This document shows positions 34,608 through 44,500 of a stretch of DNA of 64,000 nucleotides, piece after piece. The stretch's first letter is position 1; each line of letters opens with the position of its first letter. The position numbers and the translations under genes were made by a program. The stretch comes from Flexivirga aerilata (lineage in GTDB: Bacteria > Actinomycetota > Actinomycetes > Actinomycetales > Dermatophilaceae), in assembly GCF_013002715.1 (NCBI RefSeq), contig NZ_JABENB010000003.1, positions 496,001 through 560,000 of the forward strand, given 5' to 3'. The notes beneath the pieces were generated by a model. The model did not search any database. It was given only the letters and a program-made list of their open reading frames with translations, and was not told the origin of the DNA.

Positions 34608-35311
34608 CGGCGCCGCAGGATCAGCAGCAGGTTCCAGGTGACGAACTCCCGCAGGCCGGGCACCCGCAGGATGTGCCGGGCCGTGTCGGGCAGGTAACGG
34701 GGTCGCGCGACGAGCAGGTCCACGTCCGGCTGCTGCCGCGCCCAGCGCAGCCCCTGCGCGATGCTGACCCGGAACAGCGTGCGGTCGATGGTGTTCTTCG
34801 GCGGGTGACCGTTGCGATGCTCGTAGCGCCGGGCGGCGCGCTGACCGCCGAGCCAGTGCCAGGGCGAGGTCTCGTGACCGCCCCAGGGCGAGAGCCAGTT
34901 GGTGTAGGACAGGAAGACCAGGCCGCCGGGGCGCACCACCCGCACCATTTCGTCGGCCGCGTGTTCGGGCCGGCGCACGTGCTCCCAGAGGTTGGAGCTG
35001 AAGACCAGGTCGACGCTGCGGTCGGCGAACGGCAGGGCCTCGGCCGTGCCGACGACTCCCCCGTCGCGCACCGACGGCACTGCCGGGTCGTGGTCGATCG
35101 GCACGTAACGCACTCCCGCCGAACGGAATTCGTGCGCAAACTCGGCCGGCCCGGCACCGACGTCGAGCATGGTCGCACCGGAGAGGTCGGTCCATTCGGC
35201 GAGCAGTTCCCGCGAGTCGCGGGCGAGCGCGCCGTAGAACACCTCCGGCCGGGTCTGCTCCACGGTGAAAGCACGGAACAGCCGCACCGATCGTCCGATG
35301 CCACGATCCAT
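34604..35311 (-). CDS. SAM-dependent methyltransferase of the envelope locus
   Basis: A 235-residue class I methyltransferase. Motif I is TMLDVGAGPAEFAHEF, strand-2 acidic end PIDHDPAVP, then ALPFADRSVDLVFSSNLWEHV and RVVRPGGLVFLSYTNWLSPWGG. The post-motif region (ETSPWHWLGGQRAARRYEHR) is shared with methyltransferases found beside actinomycete arabinosyltransferase genes. It overlaps the AftD-like gene (ATGA) downstream and the second methyltransferase (TGATG) upstream, so the three form one translational unit. A role in glycan O-methylation is inferred. Confidence 0.82.
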   Translation of the reverse strand: MDRGIGRSVRLFRAFTVEQTRPEVFYGALARDSRELLAEWTDLSGATMLDVGAGPAEFAHEFRSAGVRYVPIDHDPAVPSVRDGGVVGTAEALPFADRSVDLVFSSNLWEHVRRPEHAADEMVRVVRPGGLVFLSYTNWLSPWGGHETSPWHWLGGQRAARRYEHRNGHPPKNTIDRTLFRVSIAQGLRWARQQPDVDLLVARPRYLPDTARHILRVPGLREFVTWNLLLILRRR

Positions 35312-36174
35312 CAGGCGGGCTTCCGGGCGGTGAGGTGCAGGGTCGGGCGCAGCGCGGGCCGGGCCGCGCGGGCCGCCAGCACGAGCGGGGCGCTCGCCAT
35401 ACCGGCGAACAGGACGGGACGCTCGCCGAGCACGCCGTGCGGGCGCGGGCGGGGTCGCAGCATCCGGGTCAGGCTGCCGACGTCGGTGGTCAGGCTGTCG
35501 AGGGCCGGGCGGGTGATGCGCACATCGACCAACCCTACGGAGGTGGCGGCCCGGCGCAGACTCTCGGCCGTGAAGAAGCGCACGTGTGTCGGGTCCTCGA
35601 GCATCCACCAGGCCTGCCCGTAGAGCCGCAACCCGTCGCTGTCGCCCGCCGGAGTGAGGAATTGCGCCGTGCCGCCCGGCTCGAGCAGATCGGCGGCGAC
35701 CTGCAGGGTGCGCAGCGGATCGGTCACGTGCTCCAGCACGTGGATGCCGTAGACGAGGTCGGCGCGCACCCGGTCGGTGTCCACCTGCTCGACGCCGGTC
35801 GCGTGCAGGTCGCCGCGGCGGCGCACCTCGGGGTCCACCGCGAGCTCGAGCTGGTCGGGGTCGGCGCCCGCGACGGCGGCCCCCGCGTCGAGGAAGCGGC
35901 GCAACATGCTGCCCGTGCCGTAGCCGATCTCGAAGACCGACCGCGGCGCCGGGCCGGACGCAAGCAGCCGGTAGGTCAGCGCGAGACGCCACCGGTCGAG
36001 GGTCGGTTCGCCGCCGTACGCGTGATCGCGGTGGCCGGCGGGCGCGGCGTCGAGGTCGCGCAGCAGGTGCCCGCAGCGCGCGCACCTGTGCAGCGTCGCG
36101 CCGCCGCGAAGGACGAACGCAGCCGTCGGACCGCCGCAGATCTCGCACGATCTGACACTTGACCGGACACTCAT
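35311..36174 (-). CDS. Methyltransferase with N-terminal zinc-ribbon-like cysteines
   Basis: A 287-residue protein. Residues 10-40 hold CEICGG and CARCGHLL, two CxxC pairs expected to bind zinc, as in sugar C- or O-methyltransferases of the class with a zinc-binding N-terminus. The catalytic core has VFEIGYGTGSMLRRFLDAG, GADPDQLELA, LVYGIHVLEHVTDPL and LEPGGTAQFLTP. First gene of the methyltransferase-methyltransferase-AftD operon; ATG at 36174, 66 bases from the divergent glycosyltransferase gene. The substrate is probably a nucleotide sugar or glycan end. Confidence 0.82.
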   Translation of the reverse strand: MSVRSSVRSCEICGGPTAAFVLRGGATLHRCARCGHLLRDLDAAPAGHRDHAYGGEPTLDRWRLALTYRLLASGPAPRSVFEIGYGTGSMLRRFLDAGAAVAGADPDQLELAVDPEVRRRGDLHATGVEQVDTDRVRADLVYGIHVLEHVTDPLRTLQVAADLLEPGGTAQFLTPAGDSDGLRLYGQAWWMLEDPTHVRFFTAESLRRAATSVGLVDVRITRPALDSLTTDVGSLTRMLRPRPRPHGVLGERPVLFAGMASAPLVLAARAARPALRPTLHLTARKPA

Positions 36175-36184
36175 GTGACTTTGG

Positions 36185-36198
36185 TTACCTTTGAGTAG
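36185..36198. promoter_or_regulatory. Envelope dyad copy 2 (TTACCTTTGAGTAG)
   Basis: Lies in the 66-base divergent gap between the methyltransferase operon (start 36174) and the glycosyltransferase (start 36241). A second inverted repeat GAGTAG/CTACTC (36193-36213) shares its right half. Matches the recurring TnAC-N4-GnGTnA form. Confidence 0.4.
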
Positions 36199-36240
36199 GA
36201 ATCGGCGCTACTCTAGCGGCCGACCGGAGGAGACAAAGCC

Positions 36241-37476
36241 GTGCGTAGTGAAGAATCCGGGCCGGATCGGCCCATGCGGGTGCTCTATCTGTCGTGGCGC
36301 GATCGGGACAATCCCGAGGCGGGCGGCGCCGAGACGTTCACCGAGCGCACGGCCGAGGTGCTCACCGAGATGGGCGACCGGGTCACCATCTTCACCTCCC
36401 GATTCCCCGGCGCGTCGCCGACCGACCGGCACGGCAATGTCGACATCGTCCGCCGGGGTGGTCGCTTCACCTGCTACCCGCTCGGCCTCTGGTATGCCGC
36501 TCGGCACCGCCGCGACTTCGACGTCGTGCTCGACGTGCAGAACGGCGTGCCCTTCTGGGCGCCGCTGCTCGCCCGGCGGCCGGTCGTGAACATCACCCAT
36601 CACGTGCACCGCGACCAGTGGAGCGTCATCTTCGGGCCGCGGCTGGCGAGACTCGGCTGGTTCCTGGAGTCGCGCATCGCGCCGGTGGTCTACCGCCGGT
36701 CCCGCTACGTCACCGTGTCCCAGGCCAGCCGGGACGACCTGGTCGAGCTCGGCATCGACGCCGACCGCATCGACATCGTCTACTCGGGCAACGACCGCCC
36801 GGCAGCGCTCGAGCAGTCACCGGTGCACGACCGCAGCGACACCCCGGTGCTCACCGTGCTCGGCCGGCTGGTCCCGCACAAGCAGGTGGAGATCGCGATC
36901 GACATCGTCGCCGAGCTTCTCCCGGCATACCCGCAGCTGCGGCTGGACGTGATCGGCGCCGGCTACTGGCACGAGGCGCTGGTCCGCTATGCGACCGACC
37001 GCGGAGTGCTGGACCGGATCGACTTCCACGGATTCGTCGACGACGACACCAAGCACCGGCTGCTCGGGCGCTCCTGGCTGCTGCTGATGCCCTCACACAA
37101 GGAGGGCTGGGGCCTGACGATCGTCGAGGCGGGCCTGCACGAGACGCCGGCCATCGCGTTTGCGCACGCGGGCGGCCCGACCGAGTCGATCCTGCACGGG
37201 GAGACCGGGTTGCTCGCGCTCAACCCGCAGCAGATGAGCGAGCAGGTCGGGGTGCTGCTCGGCGACGAGTCGCTGCGCTCGGCGCTCGGCCGCGCCGCTC
37301 GTGGACACGCGCTCGGCTTCGACTGGCAGCGCAGCGGGCGGGCGCTCGCGGCGACGCTGCGGTCGGTGCTGGGCCACGCCCCGCGCCCCCAGCAGCCCGC
37401 GGGGCGGCCGCGCCGGCTGCGGTCGGTCCACGAGATCGCGGCCGATCACCGGGAGGTCGGTGAGGGCGCCGCTTGA
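36241..37476 (+). CDS. GT4-family glycosyltransferase
   Basis: A 411-residue GT-B enzyme. It has the donor-domain pattern LTVLGRLVPHKQVEIAID, FHGFVDDDTKHRLLGRSWLLLMPSHKEGWGLTIVEAG (E-x7-E region with the conserved EGWG...E) and an N-terminal GGAETFTERTAEVL loop. Such enzymes transfer hexoses or other sugars from nucleotide donors to lipid-linked acceptors in the cytoplasm. GTG at 36241 follows GGAGGAG; an ATG at 36274 is a shorter alternative. It is transcribed alone and followed by a strong terminator. Confidence 0.88.
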   Translation: MRSEESGPDRPMRVLYLSWRDRDNPEAGGAETFTERTAEVLTEMGDRVTIFTSRFPGASPTDRHGNVDIVRRGGRFTCYPLGLWYAARHRRDFDVVLDVQNGVPFWAPLLARRPVVNITHHVHRDQWSVIFGPRLARLGWFLESRIAPVVYRRSRYVTVSQASRDDLVELGIDADRIDIVYSGNDRPAALEQSPVHDRSDTPVLTVLGRLVPHKQVEIAIDIVAELLPAYPQLRLDVIGAGYWHEALVRYATDRGVLDRIDFHGFVDDDTKHRLLGRSWLLLMPSHKEGWGLTIVEAGLHETPAIAFAHAGGPTESILHGETGLLALNPQQMSEQVGVLLGDESLRSALGRAARGHALGFDWQRSGRALAATLRSVLGHAPRPQQPAGRPRRLRSVHEIAADHREVGEGAA

Positions 37477-37532
37477 AGCGATCAGGCGTGACGGCCCGGC
37501 CCGGCGCGCCACTTCGGCGTCCGGGCATGACG

Positions 37533-37567
37533 AAAGGCGGCCACCCCGGTGCGGGGTGGCCGCCTTT
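37533..37567. terminator. Bidirectional rho-independent terminator
   Basis: Perfect 16-base stem, AAAGGCGGCCACCCCG with CGGGGTGGCCGCCTTT, and a GTG loop. It lies between the converging glycosyltransferase gene (ends 37476) and the DUF2613-like gene (ends 37625). The A3 and T3 at the feet allow action in both directions. Confidence 0.88.
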
Positions 37568-37624
37568 GCGTTCGAAGTCCGGCGTCGTCGCCTGTCAGGC
37601 GATCAGTCGTGGCCGGTCAGGCGA

Positions 37625-37777
37625 TCACTGGTTGTAGTCGATGTTCTGCGAGAACTTCTGCGGCTGGGTGATCGAGCCCTGCTGGGCGATCAGTCCGAAG
37701 ATCGCCACTGCCGCGAGCAGCGCACCCACGATGGCGCCACCGACGTTGTACGCGACCTTCTTGTTTCCCTCGCCCAT
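37625..37777 (-). CDS. DUF2613-like small membrane protein
   Basis: A 50-residue protein missed by length cut-offs. It begins MGEGNKKVAYNVGGAIVGA, has one hydrophobic helix (about 12-31, GGAIVGALLAAVAIFGLIAQQ) and a polar end FSQNIDYNQ. The ATG at 37777 follows GAGAGGG at good spacing, and a terminator follows. The glycine-rich helix and tyrosine-containing tail are as in DUF2613 proteins, small peptides that in mycobacteria are encoded next to aftD; here it stands at the end of an AftD-containing operon. That gene pairing supports it as real and as a possible partner of the GT-C enzymes. Confidence 0.72.
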   Translation of the reverse strand: MGEGNKKVAYNVGGAIVGALLAAVAIFGLIAQQGSITQPQKFSQNIDYNQ

Positions 37778-37836
37778 CGACTTGGCCCTCTCTCGTCTGA
37801 CGTTGCGCCCTTGCCGTGCACCACTATAGCGGCAAG

Positions 37837-37850
37837 TTACCCCCGAGTCA
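37837..37850. promoter_or_regulatory. Envelope dyad copy 3 (TTACCCCCGAGTCA)
   Basis: Overlaps the TAA stop and last codons of the GT-C gene and lies 60 bases upstream of the DUF2613-like gene, which may thus have its own promoter. It fits the recurring form but is partly coding, so it is one of the weaker copies. Confidence 0.3.
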
Positions 37851-39600
37851 GTCCTCTGACATCACTTCTTGACACGGTACCAAGAATCGCGCGACCCGCA
37901 ACCAGGACGACCGCCGCCGCCGCGAGCAGCCAGCCGAGGTATCGCTCGGGGCCGCGCGAGTGCCGATCGGGCGTCGCGACCGGGCCCAGGTCGTGCAGCC
38001 GCAGGGTGCCGTCGCGGGCGAGCACGCGCGTGCCGGTGAGGTCCGGCATCCCCGCCGTGGTCGGCTGATCGGTCTGCACCAGCACATATCGCACGCCGGC
38101 GGAGCGCAGCACCGCGAGCGGGTCACCCGCGCCGGCGAGCGCCCGGCCGACCGCGGCCGCGTCGGGGTCCTCCCCCGGCACGTCCCGGCCGCCGGCGAGC
38201 GGGAGGCTGTCGTTGACCAGCACCCGGCGGTCGAGCAGCCGCTGCCACGGGTCGAGCACGACGACGTCGTGGTCGAAGGCGTAGCGGCGGTAGAGATTCC
38301 ATGGGAACACCGCGACGCCGCCGGGCGGCAGCCGGTCGATGCGCTCCTGCATCGAGCTGTATGACGCGGGGTAGCTCACGGCGCGCCACGTCCCCCCGGC
38401 GCCCCACGCCGGGCCGGTGAGGGTGATCACCGGCCAGAGCGCCACGATCGCCGCGACGCCGAGCGCCGTCGCCCGGCCGCTGCCCACCCGCGCACCCGCG
38501 TCGCGCACCCGCTCGGCGAGGCGGCCGGCGAGCACCGCGACGAACACCATCCAGAGGCCGACGAACTTCTGTGCGTCGCGCAGCAGCCCCCCGCCGGGCA
38601 CGTCGGTGACGACCGCGGTCATCACCTCGCGCAGGCCCGGCACCGCGGTGGCCGCCGCGAGCAGCAGGCCGACCAGCCCGGCGACGCCGAGACCGGCGAG
38701 CGCGGGACTGAGCCGCCATACCCGATCGCGGACGGCGAGCGCCAGGCACAGCAGGACCACGAGCAACGCCAGCCCGGAGGTCACCGGCGACTCGCGGCCG
38801 GCGAACCAGACGCCGGAGTTCCAGATGCCGCCGCCGGTGAGCAGCGAGCCGATCACACCCCACGGCGTGTCGGGGCGGGACATGAAGGCCTCGACCCCGG
38901 CGCGGCTGCTCTCCTGCGACGGCGCGAGCACCAGGTAGGCGTACCACCAGGTCGCGTTGGCGAGCAGGAAGACCAGCAGCGCCCAGCCGAGATCGGCCAG
39001 TCGCCGCCGCACCGGTTGCGTGTCGCCCGGCACCGCCAGCGTGCACAACACGGCGATCAGGCCGAGCACCGCGCCGGTGGAGCCGGTGGCCGCAGAGAGC
39101 AGCAGCCAGACGCCCAGCCGCACCGGTGCCCGCGGGCTGCCCTCCCGGCAGGCCGCGGCCGCCGCGACGAGGAACGGCAGGCAGGAGTAGCCGAGCAGAT
39201 AACCCCAGTGCCCGATCGCCAGCCGCTCGGCGACATACGGGTTCCAGGCGGCGGCGAGCGCGGCCGCCGCGGCGCCGAGCCGGGTCCGCGACAACGCACC
39301 GACGCCGGCGCCGACACCGGCGAAAACCACCAGCAGCACAAGCTTTTCGACCACCCAGCCCGGCATGAGGTGGGAGAGGAGGGCCACGACGAAGTCGTTC
39401 GGGACGGCGCGCGGCACCGAGCCGTCGACGCCGAGCGTGCGGTCGCCGAGGGGCAGGCGCGGCACGAAGACCAGGTCGTAGAAGAGCAGGTAGCCGGGCC
39501 GCAGCCCCGGACCGAGGGCGAGCAGGCCGCACGCCAGCCCGACCAGGCCGCCGATCGTCCGCTGGCCAAGCCGCGCTCCCGCTCGGTCCGGCGCGGTCAT
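37837..39600 (-). CDS. Polytopic GT-C-like membrane protein
   Basis: A 587-residue protein with about twelve hydrophobic segments and a C-terminal extracellular part of some 150 residues (WNLYRRYAFDHDVVVLDPWQRLLD, VRYVLVQTDQP) before a last helix. The first loop (FYDLVFVPRLPLGDRTLGVDGSVPRAVPNDF) carries several acidic residues, as catalytic loops of GT-C glycosyltransferases do. I do not recognise a characterised subfamily; related proteins are usually called hypothetical and sit near AftD genes. It overlaps the GT-B gene upstream (ATGA) and precedes the DUF2613-like gene. A lipid-linked sugar transferase or polymerase role is inferred. Confidence 0.7.
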   Translation of the reverse strand: MTAPDRAGARLGQRTIGGLVGLACGLLALGPGLRPGYLLFYDLVFVPRLPLGDRTLGVDGSVPRAVPNDFVVALLSHLMPGWVVEKLVLLVVFAGVGAGVGALSRTRLGAAAAALAAAWNPYVAERLAIGHWGYLLGYSCLPFLVAAAAACREGSPRAPVRLGVWLLLSAATGSTGAVLGLIAVLCTLAVPGDTQPVRRRLADLGWALLVFLLANATWWYAYLVLAPSQESSRAGVEAFMSRPDTPWGVIGSLLTGGGIWNSGVWFAGRESPVTSGLALLVVLLCLALAVRDRVWRLSPALAGLGVAGLVGLLLAAATAVPGLREVMTAVVTDVPGGGLLRDAQKFVGLWMVFVAVLAGRLAERVRDAGARVGSGRATALGVAAIVALWPVITLTGPAWGAGGTWRAVSYPASYSSMQERIDRLPPGGVAVFPWNLYRRYAFDHDVVVLDPWQRLLDRRVLVNDSLPLAGGRDVPGEDPDAAAVGRALAGAGDPLAVLRSAGVRYVLVQTDQPTTAGMPDLTGTRVLARDGTLRLHDLGPVATPDRHSRGPERYLGWLLAAAAVVLVAGRAILGTVSRSDVRGLTRG

Positions 39601-40685
39601 CGCCCGGCGTGAGTCTCGATGTCGGCGAATGCCTCGCCCATCCGCACGCACTGGGTGGCCAGGTCGTGGTCGGCGACCATGCGGTCCCGGTTGACCACGC
39701 CCACTCGCAGGCGGCGGTCGGCGTCGGTGAGGAAGGTCAGCAGACCGTCGGCCAGCGCCTCCACGGTGTCCTCGACCATGAGGTTCGGGGGCTGCACGGC
39801 CTCGTCGTTGGTGCCGCACCGGGTGGTCACAACCGGCAGGCCGCACGCCTGCGCCTCCAGGTAGGCAAGCCCGAGCTGCTCGGTCCACTTCCAGGTCGGC
39901 CGCGGGGCGGTGCAGAAGACGGCGGCGTGGCGCAGCAGGTCGGCGACACCGTGCGCGTCCAGCTGCCCGGCGAGGGTCACCCCGGCGGAGGGGTCCGCGG
40001 CCGCCGCGGCCACCCGGTCGCGCAGGGGCCCGTTGCCGGCGACCACCAGCCGCGCCTCGGGCAGCTGCCGGCGCACCAGCTTCATCGCGTCCAGCACCCG
40101 GTCGATGCCCTTGTTCGGGGCGAGTGGCGAGACGAATGCCACCGTCGGCGCGGCGGTCGGGTGATCGGCCGGGGCGAAGATCGTGGTGTCGACGCCGGGC
40201 TTGACGACCCGGATCTTGTGATCGGGAAAACCGTTGTCCAGCAGGTGTTCTCGCGCGGCGTCCACCATGCAGAGGAAGAGGTCGGCACCGCGCGATGCCG
40301 CGACGGCCCGGTTGTAGGGCGGCACCTTGTAGAGCGGCTGGTCGGGCAGGTTCTCCCAGGTGATCACCGCCTGCAGCGGACGACGGTCGCGGCGCCACCC
40401 GCTCGCCTGGCCGGTGACGAGCGAGCACAGCTCGAGCGTCGTCACCCAGTCGTATGCCGAGGGCTCCTGCTCGTCGAGGCCCCGCACCCAGGCGAGCGCC
40501 CCGGCCTCGATGAAGCGCTTGACCGGGCGCCGGTAGGTGCTCGGCACCCAGGTGATGTCGCCGACCGGCTCCTGCGCGGCCAGCGCGGTGACCGACGTGC
40601 CGGGCATCCGGCTCATCCAGTAGAGCTCGCGGCGGGGCCGCTGATCGGGCAGCGACACCCACAGCAGGCGGCGCGGGGAGCTCAT
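39597..40685 (-). CDS. GT4-family glycosyltransferase
   Basis: A 362-residue GT-B protein. Donor-domain features include VAFVSPLAPNKGIDRVLDAM, LVVAGNGPLRD and the nucleotide-sugar segment EQLGLAYLEAQACGLPVVTTRCGTNDEAV with the conserved E...E pair. The N-terminal domain is short and lacks a GGAE loop. ATG at 40685 overlaps the GT2 stop upstream; its TGA overlaps the GT-C start downstream. The order AftD-like, GT2, GT4, GT-C, DUF2613-like is one coupled operon, so these enzymes probably work on the same glycan. Confidence 0.87.
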   Translation of the reverse strand: MSSPRRLLWVSLPDQRPRRELYWMSRMPGTSVTALAAQEPVGDITWVPSTYRRPVKRFIEAGALAWVRGLDEQEPSAYDWVTTLELCSLVTGQASGWRRDRRPLQAVITWENLPDQPLYKVPPYNRAVAASRGADLFLCMVDAAREHLLDNGFPDHKIRVVKPGVDTTIFAPADHPTAAPTVAFVSPLAPNKGIDRVLDAMKLVRRQLPEARLVVAGNGPLRDRVAAAAADPSAGVTLAGQLDAHGVADLLRHAAVFCTAPRPTWKWTEQLGLAYLEAQACGLPVVTTRCGTNDEAVQPPNLMVEDTVEALADGLLTFLTDADRRLRVGVVNRDRMVADHDLATQCVRMGEAFADIETHAGR

Positions 40686-41512
40686 CGGGTCGCCTCCGCG
40701 CGGTCGCGGCGCCCCCGGCGCGCGCCGAGGGCGTAACCGACGGCCTCCAGACTCCGCAGCACCACCATGCCGCCGGCGTGCGCCGGATCGGCGGCGAGCC
40801 GTCGCCAGTTGGCGGCATACGCCTTGAGCACGGCGCGGCCCTGCTTGCCGACCGCACCGTCGTGCTGCCCGGCGAAGGCCGGAATGCTGCGCCCGTAGTA
40901 GTAGCGCTTGCTCAGCACGTCGCCGACCGTGAGCCGCCCCTCGTCGTGGTCGACGATGATCGGGGCGAGCTCGATGCGCCGGCCCTCGGACCGCATCCGC
41001 AGCCTCAGGTCGGCGTCCTCCGGGCCGGACATCGCCAGGTGGAAGCCGCCGTCGCCGAGCAGGTAGTCGCGGCGCACCAGCCGCGGGTTGTGCAGCCAGG
41101 GCTGGTCGAGGTAACACTCGCGCTCGAGGGCGCGGCACGCGGTCCAGAAGCCGCTGCCGATGGTGCGCTCGGGCAGCGCGACACCGGTGGCACCCGACCG
41201 CAGGGCGGTCGCGACCGCGACCTCGACGCTGCGGGGCGGCAGCACCATGTCGCTGTCCAGCCACAGCACCCACTGGCCGGTCGCCTCCGCGATGCCGAGG
41301 TTGCGCTGGGCGGAACGCTCCGGTCCCCCGGTGAACGTCTCGTCGGCGAATTCCCTTGCAATGGAAGCAGTTTCGTCGGTGCTGTGGTTGTCGACCACGA
41401 TGAGTTCGATGCGCGGGTAGGTCTGCGCCCGCACCGACGCCAGGCATGCGCCGATCGTGCGGGCGTTGTTGCGGGTCGGCACGACCACGCTGACCAGGGG
41501 CTCTTCGCTCAC
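40682..41512 (-). CDS. GT2-family glycosyltransferase
   Basis: A 276-residue GT-A enzyme beginning VSVVVPTRNNARTI, with the DXD motif WLDSDMVLPP after QRNLGIAEATG and an ED pair in GPEDADLRLRMRSEG that is placed as the catalytic base region. A membrane anchor is not obvious, so it is likely peripheral to the cytoplasmic face. GTG at 41512 overlaps the end of the second AftD-like gene (GTGA). Probably adds one sugar to the lipid-linked precursor. Confidence 0.87.
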   Translation of the reverse strand: MSEEPLVSVVVPTRNNARTIGACLASVRAQTYPRIELIVVDNHSTDETASIAREFADETFTGGPERSAQRNLGIAEATGQWVLWLDSDMVLPPRSVEVAVATALRSGATGVALPERTIGSGFWTACRALERECYLDQPWLHNPRLVRRDYLLGDGGFHLAMSGPEDADLRLRMRSEGRRIELAPIIVDHDEGRLTVGDVLSKRYYYGRSIPAFAGQHDGAVGKQGRAVLKAYAANWRRLAADPAHAGGMVVLRSLEAVGYALGARRGRRDRAEATR

Positions 41513-44500
41513 GTCGGGTCATCCTCCGGGTGTGTGGACTCGACCGGTGCGGCGATCCGCTCGCGCAGTGCACCGGCCAGGCCGATCACCAGCCCGGCAC
41601 CGGCAAGATAGTGCGGCCACATGCTCTTGGTCACCCCGTCGGCGCTGATCTGGCCGCGCAGATCGCCGAGCGCGACCAGGTAGACCGCCATCGAGGCCAG
41701 CAGCAGCACCGCGCCCGCCGCCTGCAGCCACCAGGACGGCACTGGGCGGCGACGCAGCAGCACGACGACCGCGGCGCCCGCGACCAGGCCGGCCCAGCCG
41801 ACGAAGAAGCCGCCGAGCAGCACCAGCGTCACCTCGAGCACGGGGCGCGGCAACCGCCCACGGACCCGGGCGAGTATGCCGGGCCGAGCCGCTCCCGCGG
41901 CAGTCTCGCGGGAGGCAGCGTGAGCGGGCCGGTGCGCGGGCGCGTGGGCGCGTGCTGCGGCACTGCCCGCCACGGCACCGTCGTCGCGAGCAGTGTCGTC
42001 GCCGGCCGTGTTGTCACCGGCAGTGTCGTCGTCCCGCTCGGGACGGCCCGCGCCGCTGCCCCACTTGCGGCGGAAGAACGGGAACACCGCGAGCGCGACC
42101 GCGCCGAACACGGTGAAGACGCTCACCCCGAGGGCGATGTCGGCGATCAGCTGCGGGGTGTAGCGGATCTCGATCGTGTACTTGCCGGCCTTCGGCAGAC
42201 TCCAGCCGGCCGAGTAGCCGTCGACCAGCTGCGCGGGCCCGAGGTCCTTGCCGTTAGCGGTGGCGCGCCAGCCGCCGGCGATGCTCTGCCCGAGCACCAC
42301 GGTCGCCGGCCCGGAGGTGGTGACCGTGAGCAACTTATGGGTGGCCGAGTCGTCGCGCACGGTGGTGACCGGCTGCGCGGGTTTGGCGGCGGCACGGTCG
42401 TAGTCGTCGTCGAACTGCAGCGAGTCGAGGGTGAAGCCGGAGACCGGCTCGATGCGGTGCTGGCCCTTGGTGAGGCGCAGGGTGCCGCAGCCGACCCAGT
42501 CGCCACCCTGTGTGGTCGGGCCCTGCAACTGGCCGGCCGGCCGCATCCGCAGCGGCTTGCCGTCGACGGTCGCGACCTGCACGCACCGCGGGTCCTCGGG
42601 ACCGGCCGCGGCGATGGGGCCGGGCACGATCGCGGGGCCCATCGTCATACCGGTGTCGATCGTCGGGAATTTCGGCGGGATGCCGCCGCGCTTGCCGGCC
42701 GTGTCGTCGACGGTCATCCGCACCGTGCTGCCGCGCAGCGGCTTGCCGTCGACCTCGGGCACCGCGATGTCGGTGGTGCCGTCGCGGTCGAGCGTGCCGC
42801 TGGCGACGTTCTTGCCGTCGACCGAGATCGTCACGCGGCGGGCGTAGGCGTTGTCCCTGCCGTCCGGGTTGCCGTTGCCGGGCCGCTGGGTGATCCGCAC
42901 CGAGCTGATCTCGCGCTCCGGGCCGCCGATCTGCCACCATGCATCGGCGAGGTTGCTGCCCGGCTGCCAGGCGGTCGCGCCGTCGGCGTCGGCAGCGGCG
43001 GAGGCCCGCACGTCCGGGTTGCTGAAGTAGAAGCCGGAGGACCGCGCGCTCTGCGTCGAGGGGTAGCCCGCGAGCTGGTCGTAGACCGCGTCGAAGGAGC
43101 CGGTGACGCGGATGGCCGCGGTGCTGTCGAAGGTGCGGTCGTCGGGCAGGCTGACCTGCCGGCGGAGCGCTGTCTCGGCGTCGTCGCTGGTCGAGGAGCT
43201 ACCCTGCTGGCGGGTGAGCAGCACGTGCAGCGGGGTGGCGTCGAACTCCGCACGCTGGGCGGGCGTGAGCCCGGCGTAGAGCGCGTCGTAGGTCAGCGGG
43301 GTGCGCGCGACCCGGCGCGCGAGCTGGCCGGGCATCTGGATGTCGCTGATCCCGACCAGGTTGTACCCGCCGCCACGGGTCGAATCCACCGTGACCGTCA
43401 CCGTTTTCGCGGAGACGCCGCCGAGGTCGAAGTCGGCGTAGCCGGCATCGGGCAGCCGCTTGGTGACCGCGTTGCCGCCGGCGCGCACGGTCACCTTGTC
43501 GATCCGGCTGGTGCCGACCTGCGCCTGCTTGATCCGCATCGTGTTCAGCCGCACCGGTGCCGGCTGGGTGATGGTCAGCGCGTTGCCGGCACCGCGGTCG
43601 AAGTCGCCGAACAGCCACGCGGTGTCCGGGTCACCGTCGAGGGCGTTCTCCGGCACGGCATACGGCAGGTCGAAGAACGCGCCGCCCTGGGAGGTCGCGC
43701 TCACGAGCGCGCCGTCGCGCTGGAGAACGGTTTGGTCGGCCGGGTTGTCCCCGAGCGTGCGGGTGGCACCGAGCGGCTGGTCGGCGGCGAGCAGCGCCCC
43801 CTCGTTGTTGGCGAGCCGGTTGGTGATCGCGTCCCGCCGGGCGTTGGTGTCGGTGAGCACGAGCGTGTGGTCGCCGCCGAGCGAGGCGGCCAGCTGCGCC
43901 GGCGAGAGGTCCTGCGCGTAGCGGAAGGACGGAGTGGCACCGAGCAGGCCGCCAGCCACCATCGCCGGCACCGACCAGCCGTCACCCGCCACCACCAGGG
44001 AGTTGTCGGCCGGCTCGACCCGGAGCGACGTGCGGGGGTCGGTGACGGCGTACTGCTGCAACGGTGGCAGCAGCTGCTCGCCCGCGGAGATGGCGTCGGT
44101 GTTGCCCGCGAAGACCCACTCACCCTCGCTGCCGAAGTTGCGCACCCCGCGCAGGCCCTTGTCCTCGTTGGTGATGCCGGCCAGCTGGGCGGGCCGCAAA
44201 CCGCCGGTGTCCTCCCAGATCGTGTCGTGGCGCATCAGCACGGTGTCCGCGCCCAGGTAGCGGGCGTAGGTCGACATCGTGCCCGGCGGCACCACGGAGT
44301 TCTGCACGGTGGCGTCCAGCGACTGCAGGAAGTTGCCGCCCGGCGCCGACGCGTTCGGGGTCGTCTCCGGGATCACCACCTGCCGGGTGAAGAGCGAGTT
44401 GGCGACGTCGTCCGGCCGGTCGACGGTCCACCGGTAGGCGGGCCGGGTCTGGCCGGGCATGAAGAGCACCCCGGCCCGCGGGTCGCCCTTGTTGATCGAC

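Noticed and set aside
34608..35195. N-terminal extension of AftD-like protein 1
   Set aside because: It overlaps the methyltransferase gene in another frame; the true start forms an ATGA overlap with that gene.
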